Source: Amia ocellicauda (Eukaryota; Chordata; Actinopteri; Amiiformes; Amiidae). Taken from it: a stretch of DNA of 64,000 bases. Below, piece after piece: positions 58,239 to 64,000 of the stretch. The notes under the pieces are model-generated. The model was not told where the DNA came from and searched no databases. It saw only the letters and a list, made by a program, of their open reading frames with translations. The position numbers and the translations under genes are program-made. The stretch is taken from NCBI RefSeq assembly GCF_036373705.1, contig NC_089856.1, positions 9,170,501 through 9,234,500 on the forward strand, in the 5' to 3' direction. Position 1 is the first letter of the stretch. Each line of letters begins with the position of its first letter.

Positions 58239-58398
58239 TAATTTACTGAGTTGTACAGCACAAATAATTTCTAATAGACGTGTTATGAATTTATTTATAG
58301 ACAAACCTGTCTCACATGGATGAAATACACAATTTACAAAATGCACTTAACGTCCTATCCTTAACGGGCTTGTTTTATTTATGTATTACTTTTAACGC

Positions 58399-58519
58399 CT
58401 AAGCTAGGGGTAGTCAATAGGCGGCCCGCGGGCCAAATCCGGACTGCCAGACGCTTTTGAATGGACCGCGAGAATAATTTTAATTTATTTATTATCATGA
58501 TTGTTTTTTGTTAAGACAT
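58399..58519 (+). mobile_element. 5' end of a hAT-like element
   Basis: GGGGTAGTCAATAGGCGGCC followed by CGCGGGCCAAATCCGG is the typical terminal text of a vertebrate hAT family. The element is interrupted at 58520 by a probable solo LTR. The far end was not identified. Confidence 0.5.
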
Positions 58520-58809
58520 TGTTATGGAGGTTTGTTGTACTCAGTGTTTGTTATTGTGTGGAACCTAGTAACAGCCCTTCCTGGTTGTTAGACAATATGA
58601 TGTTACTACTAATGTGGGATGTCCTATATAGAGCTTGTGTTCCCGTTAATTAGTTGATTGGTCGCAGTTTGCCGGTTCGGGACTGGGGCAAGAGCGGCAC
58701 TTTGTACTCATCAAAAACGCATGTATTCGGTTTGTTTTCCTCATTTATATAAATAAACAGACAAACTGTGCATCGTTTGACGTGTGGACATATTTCAACC
58801 TCGCCTCCA
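58520..58809 (+). mobile_element. probable solo LTR, nested in a hAT element
   Basis: A 290-bp segment beginning TGTTATGGAGG and ending CGCCTCCA. It is flanked by the 4-bp direct repeat ACAT (58516-58519 and 58810-58813). It has a TATATA motif about 105 bp in and AATAAA at 58752-58757, the expected order for an LTR. No internal retroelement coding sequence is attached. Confidence 0.5.
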
Positions 58810-58813
58810 ACAT

Positions 58814-61800
58814 ATAAAAGTGCATACACACGACCAGGGAGGGGTCATGGGGGGCTCACTGTGCCATGGCTTGTATTCACCTAGAAACTCCTCCATCAGT
58901 GGTGGAAACAGCTGATTTCCAATGAAGACGCATATTTCTAGCAGGTGCACAAATAGAAAACTGCATCCTCACCCGTTACAATTACAGAGCTCCACCGAAA
59001 CAGATCTGTGATTGACAAGCAGAAACCGCGTCTAGTTTGCCTGCGTAATCTCGGTTGATATGTGATTTTTCGGTGATATGTCGTTGTGAAGAAAGGTATG
59101 TTTAAGTCCAAATCTGCCTGATTTCATGTATTTCATGCAGATTTTGAGCTAAGTCATTTCGAAGTCGAAAAACTCAAAATCGCGCATTTCAGGTCTCTAA
59201 TTTTCAAAATTTTGGTAGACGTGAATCTTAAGACACGAAATGCTTTAAAGTTTATGTTTATTTATATGCCTACAATTATCTTTACAAATTAAAACAATTA
59301 CAAATGTTCTGAAAGCGCTTTAATACTTATATTTACATCCATTCAAACGTTTTATTTTGGTACTGTGTCAAATGAATGCACTAAATATAAGCGACGGGGT
59401 ATATTACTAATTCACAGAATTGTGTGTGTGTGTTAAAAAGGGGCATTTGGAGGTGTGATTTCCCTCCCCCCTCTGGAGTCTGGACCTTGACTATACCTTG
59501 ACCAAGAAATTTGGACCATGACAAAATATAATTGACTGCCCTGACCTAATCAGTGTATCGACTGGCTTCAGCGCTGTCAGTGCGTGTCTGAGCTGCAGCC
59601 CGCAGAGCCGTCCCGCCCGCAGCTGTCACTTTACAGTCGCCTAATCAGCTATCTGTTACAATACTTACAATAACTTTTGACTTGAAAACCAAAAAGTAGC
59701 AAAAATGTACTGAATGACACCCTCACTTAAAGCATAAGCATACAGTTCTTTGCATAACCTTATCAAACGAGTAGTCTTTTTTTTGTTTTTCGAAAATGTA
59801 ACCACTGATTTGCGCCCCCCTAATAAATCGAGTGTGTCTTTATTTTTAAATTATTAATATCTTATGTGTTTAACTGACGATCAGTGTGTATGTGAATTCT
59901 TACTTTTAAGTAGTCCAAACGGTCTGAAAATGCTCGTTTATGTATTTGTATACGTTTATCTACGATTATTCAAGACGACTTCAAAGTGACCCAAGTAACA
60001 TTAAACCAGGTAGCCTATACACATTTAGTCATATACAATTAAAACACGGCAACTATCATAATTTATTAAAGTTACTGCAATGCAACATGCAGTAGCCTAC
60101 AGCAGTTATTTGAATATTTAGTCTATTTGAAAGGTGGAGACAATGGTCATTTGTTAACGAACATGCTTTTCATAGGAGTTTGTTTTTCTGTCCTATTTGC
60201 CAAATGGTTTATTTTAGTTTATCTTATTTAATGGTTTGTTTTTGTCTTTATTTTGTTTTCAATCTGTAAAACGCTCCGTGGCTACTGCGAAGGGCGCTAT
60301 ACTGACTAAACATGTTTTTTTTTAATGGGATAATTTAGAGATTGGCGCGCAGCCTCTTCATCATTCATTTCATTGACATTCCACCCCTAACAATGTCCAA
60401 AACTCGTCTGTCTATTTTTTTAAAGACTTATCATTTTATTTCTGTGGCCTGTATCATGAACCCAAAAGCGGTTGGAGTGATGAGCTAATATGAAGAACAT
60501 CAGCGAACCCAGTGTGAACTGGTGCGGAGAAATAAGTCCTCCTTCGGCCTTCGCGCTTGAAAAGACCGGGCATCACTCCCACTCCAGTGGTTCGGAGCAC
60601 TTCTAATCACTCCTGCCATTTGTAATAAAAATCGTGTTTCCCCAGATAATTGCCTGGTCAAATAAATGTGTTGACGCTATTGTTTGAGGTCCTGCGCTGG
60701 GAAGTATCCATAAATAAGTGCGTTGGACCAAGTTGTGTGTAATTTGAAATCGACTTCTGCTTGACACATCTGTTACAACTAGGGCAGCACTGTAACTGCT
60801 GAAGGTTTTGAATTTGAAAATTAAAATTCTGAATTCGGTGGGCTATTATGTATTAATCTGGCAGTATACTATTCATGTTATTTTAAGTGTGACTACAGGA
60901 CTACAGTGAATCAATAAGATGTTTATTAGATAATCGTAATAAAATAATATAGAGAAACAGGTGACAGATCACTCAGGGAACTAAAAATACTACAAATTCT
61001 CAAAATGTAGAATACAAGAATCAAACGCTGGAGTCAATAGGCTACTTTTATTGCAGTGACCTCCATTGATCAGTTGTAACAAAAAATGATTTATGCACAT
61101 TGTTATTTTGCAAAACAGACTGATATTCTGTGTAAGGTTTGCTTATTATTACCATTTTTCATTTTTCCTTGAATTGACTATAAAACATTGCACACTTGCA
61201 TCATCTTTTTGTTACAATTTCTCAAGGGTAGGAATAGATTAGGCACTGTATTTATTTGGGAGTCACCTCTGAAAGGAGCGGATTTTGTTAAAGGAATCAA
61301 TTACAACACCAGCAGAATCACTGAATGCTGCTGTATTTTAACTTTTATTCAAAGCCCCCAGAGAGCCGTAGTTCAGCATGATTAATATTGTGCCCTTAAG
61401 TGACCCAGCTCTGAAGAATAGCTTCACTAAAGCAAAAATAAATGATTTTGAGATCTGATCACCCCCCCCTCCAGGACCACAGTTCAGAGCCATGGAAACA
61501 ACAAGCTAAATGATTAACAAACTGGCACTGTTCCAAATCAATAGGCAAATGGTGATTACCTGTTCCCCACCAATCCTGCTTGATTGTGTTTCTCTAGACC
61601 ACCCCATCATGCAGCCAGAGATCCTAAACCCAAACTGACTTAATTGAAGTGCATACAATTTCAGTCAATCCTCTATTCTTGAGGGTGGACGCAGATATTA
61701 ACAATGCAGCTGTCCCAAAGGAGTGCAGCAGCTTTGATTGCCATGCGTTGGTAACCCTGAAAAAAAACACTCTTCCCTTTTGGGCCCGATCCATGCTGTC

Positions 61801-62632
61801 ATTTCTGTGATTATCGACAAGGTTTTCAAAGAGGTCAAGAAGCATTTTCTTTTTTAAACCTTGATTAGGTATCCAAATCAGTGCATTTATATGAGTGGAT
61901 GCAATTTATTTTTTCCACTGGATCACTGGATGGCACTGGATGTGTTCAAACACAATGAGGAACAAACACTAATGATCTCTGTGTATGAGTTCCTAATCCA
62001 GCAAGTACATCTGAGGTGAATCGGGATATTGCTGTATGACAGTCAAACCACCATCTTTTCTGTTGTCAGCTACCCCCCAATCCAAAACAGACCCTGACTC
62101 CACCAATGTCAGCACCTTTAGCAGCGGTGGCTGGATATTTAGGTTTAAAAGGCAACATCTGTGTGAACCGGAGCTTTGTGGCAGTTTTTAGCCCTACGTG
62201 TCCAATCGCTGGATTTTCCATTAATCAATCCTATGGGTCTGAGCTGGAGATTAGTGTCCACAAATTCTGATTAAAATAAAAAAGAATGAGCTTTTATCTT
62301 CCTGGAGGGAGTCTGATTAGCTGGCTTTGGGAGAGAGTGAAAGAGAGGCTCAGAGAGGGTGGCAACAAGGGAGGCTTTGATATCACAAAAGGCATGTCAT
62401 ATTCTTGTAAATAAATAAAATTAATAAATCTGTCTAAATACAACCCATTTTTTCTCAGACTCATTTCATGGAGGGACTACCAAACTAGCTTCTAGTTAGT
62501 TGTTCTGATCAGCTGATTGATTAATTGGATGAATACTGCTCTATGTAGTGCTACCTTGAATTAATGGAAAATGTTAAGCCATAATAGTAAACATTTATTT
62601 AAAAATATATATTTATATATTATAATTTATAC
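58814..62632. other. intergenic, no gene recognised
   Basis: AT-rich sequence on the whole, with small GC-richer patches near 59570-59640 and 60530-60600. No exon with splice signals and a family match was found on either strand. Confidence 0.45.
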
Positions 62633-62809
62633 CAGGGGTGGCTAACCCTCGTCCTGGGGAGCCGCAATCCCGCAGGATTTCCAGGTCTCTCTTAATTACC
62701 ACACAGCGACATTTTGCCTAATTAAGACCCATAATTAAGCAGTTCGATCTAGATAAAACAAAAACCTACAGACCCTGCGGCTCTCCAGGACCAGAGTTAG
62801 ACACCCCTG
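62633..62809. repeat. foldback element (CAGGGGTGGCTAACCC ends)
   Basis: The start CAGGGGTGGCTAACCCTCGT then CCTGGGGAGCCGCA is inverted at the end as TGCGGCTCTCCAGGACCAGA then GTTAGACACCCCTG. It belongs to the same broad family as 47202-47390 and 48398-48668. Confidence 0.85.
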
Positions 62810-64000
62810 ATTTATACATATTTATGCAATTGATAAAATCACCTGATTGAGGCAAAGACAAATTAACAATCACTGTTTAGTTAATTGTCAGAAACCAGTT
62901 TGTACTATTTATAAATCGAAACTTGACAGTGTACAGGTTTGTACTCGTTGGCAGGTCTAGGCCACAGTAATAAGTAATAATTCAGGCCCCCAGGATCTGA
63001 GTTAGAGACCCCTGATGTAACCAGTTGTCCCTCTTTAAACTGATGATTTGAAAAAGGCAACCAAGAAAGAGATGTATGTAGCCTGCATGGAAATGTTCCC
63101 AGTTGCACTGCGGAATTTCTTTGCCTTTAACATGTTTCACAAAGAGTATCGAACATGTTTGGCATTGAGGACTGTGTTCCAAATGTACTGGTACTGGTAA
63201 CGAGGTATGTCCTGATATTCCTTTTTAATGAATAACCAAAATAGTTGGACGATTGAAAACAAATCACCCTGTAGTTCTCTCTATATATTCTTCTTGGGTA
63301 CCAGCACTATCTGGACTATAGGACTCAACCTTTGCCCCCCTGACTGAAGCCTTTTCACAGTCTGGGAACTTGGTAGGCCCTTTAATTTCCAGCTGTGTTG
63401 AAGCTGACCTTCTGGATGGTTGGCTGAAGGAGAGTGCGCCATTGATAGAGCTCCCAGAACAAGCAAGGTGATTCAGAGGGTCTCCAAGGGTTTGTAAGCT
63501 TTATAATGTAATGTCACAGGATATGATGAAGAGAAGAGAAGAGGGTTGGTAAAGGTCACATTGCAGAGATTTATATTTCATTTTTAAACTATTTTTTGGC
63601 TTCCTTTCTTTGTGTACCTATTTAACCCAGAGTGTCAGACTGACGAAGGCAGGGAGCCAGGCTCTCTCTGAAAAGAAAAGCGGAAAGAAAGATGTCTTGA
63701 ATCAGGGCCCCCGACTGGGTGACATTTGCTGTTGAATAGCTGGGCCCCTTCCATGGCACTTCACAACAGGGCCTTGTTCCTGAGCACTGCATAGAGTGAC
63801 GGTCACTGCACCCCCAGGGGGATGGCCTTTATTTATTCACTTCTTTATTTATTTATGTATTTATTTATTTATAGGAAGTGTAAATGCTCTTCTGCAAAGG
63901 GCTGCTGCTGTATGCTGTATTTGAAAGTGTTGCAGTAATCATTCAGTCGGTCACATGTGACAAGTCTGCTCCAAATTCATCATCGGATTCTTCAAGAGTG
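62810..64000. other. intergenic to window end, no gene recognised
   Basis: Contains another diverged foldback arm at about 62985-63015 (CCCCCAGGATCTGAGTTAGA) and a TTTATTTA repeat at about 63828-63872. No coding exon is supported. Confidence 0.45.

Noticed and set aside
1..64000. CRISPR arrays, operons or prokaryotic features
   Set aside because: Intron-containing vertebrate genes and fish repeats make this eukaryotic nuclear DNA; no regularly spaced repeat array was seen.

Overview
This window is nuclear DNA from a ray-finned fish. The genes are spliced with GT-AG introns, the family matches are vertebrate, and the dispersed repeats are typical of bony fishes: Tc1/mariner, hAT, a tRNA-type SINE, a CR1/L2-like LINE, and foldback elements. 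The LINE 3' end and the SINE suggest a non-teleost or early-branching lineage, but that is only an inference.

Five protein-coding genes can be reconstructed exon by exon with matching splice phases. From left to right they are: (1) a CD63-type tetraspanin on + (7450-12782), whose first coding exon is not visible here; (2) a short TANK-like adaptor on - (17490-22686), with a 5' non-coding exon and CpG-rich promoter near 25.47-25.9 kb; (3) LETMD1 on - (30917-37156), complete in nine coding exons; (4) GTSF1 on + (40967-47531), head-to-head with LETMD1 across about 1.3 kb; and (5) an ENDOD1-like secreted nuclease-fold protein on - (48805-50963). CD63, LETMD1 and GTSF1 are all on human 12q13, so the block corresponds to the HOXC paralogon. 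Human TANK lies near HOXD and TBKBP1 near HOXB, so the TANK-like gene here may be a further ohnolog.

The rest is introns and intergenic DNA rich in mobile elements. A Tc1/mariner family with a DD36E catalytic triad (Incomer type) has three full-length copies with long open frames (3269-4490, 26239-27459, 32026-33246) and one 415-bp internally deleted copy (57824-58238). Two decayed hAT transposases, a chimeric non-LTR element that joins an ORF1 esterase to a reverse-transcriptase tail, a probable solo LTR, SINEs, several large foldbacks and microsatellites fill much of the remainder. No further gene is recognised from about 51 to 64 kb. No rRNA gene, functional tRNA gene or CRISPR array was seen.

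The five genes do not form a pathway. They act in endosome/exosome membranes (CD63), innate TBK1/TRAF signalling (TANK-like, inferred), mitochondria (LETMD1), the piRNA pathway (GTSF1), and the secretory pathway (ENDOD1-like).
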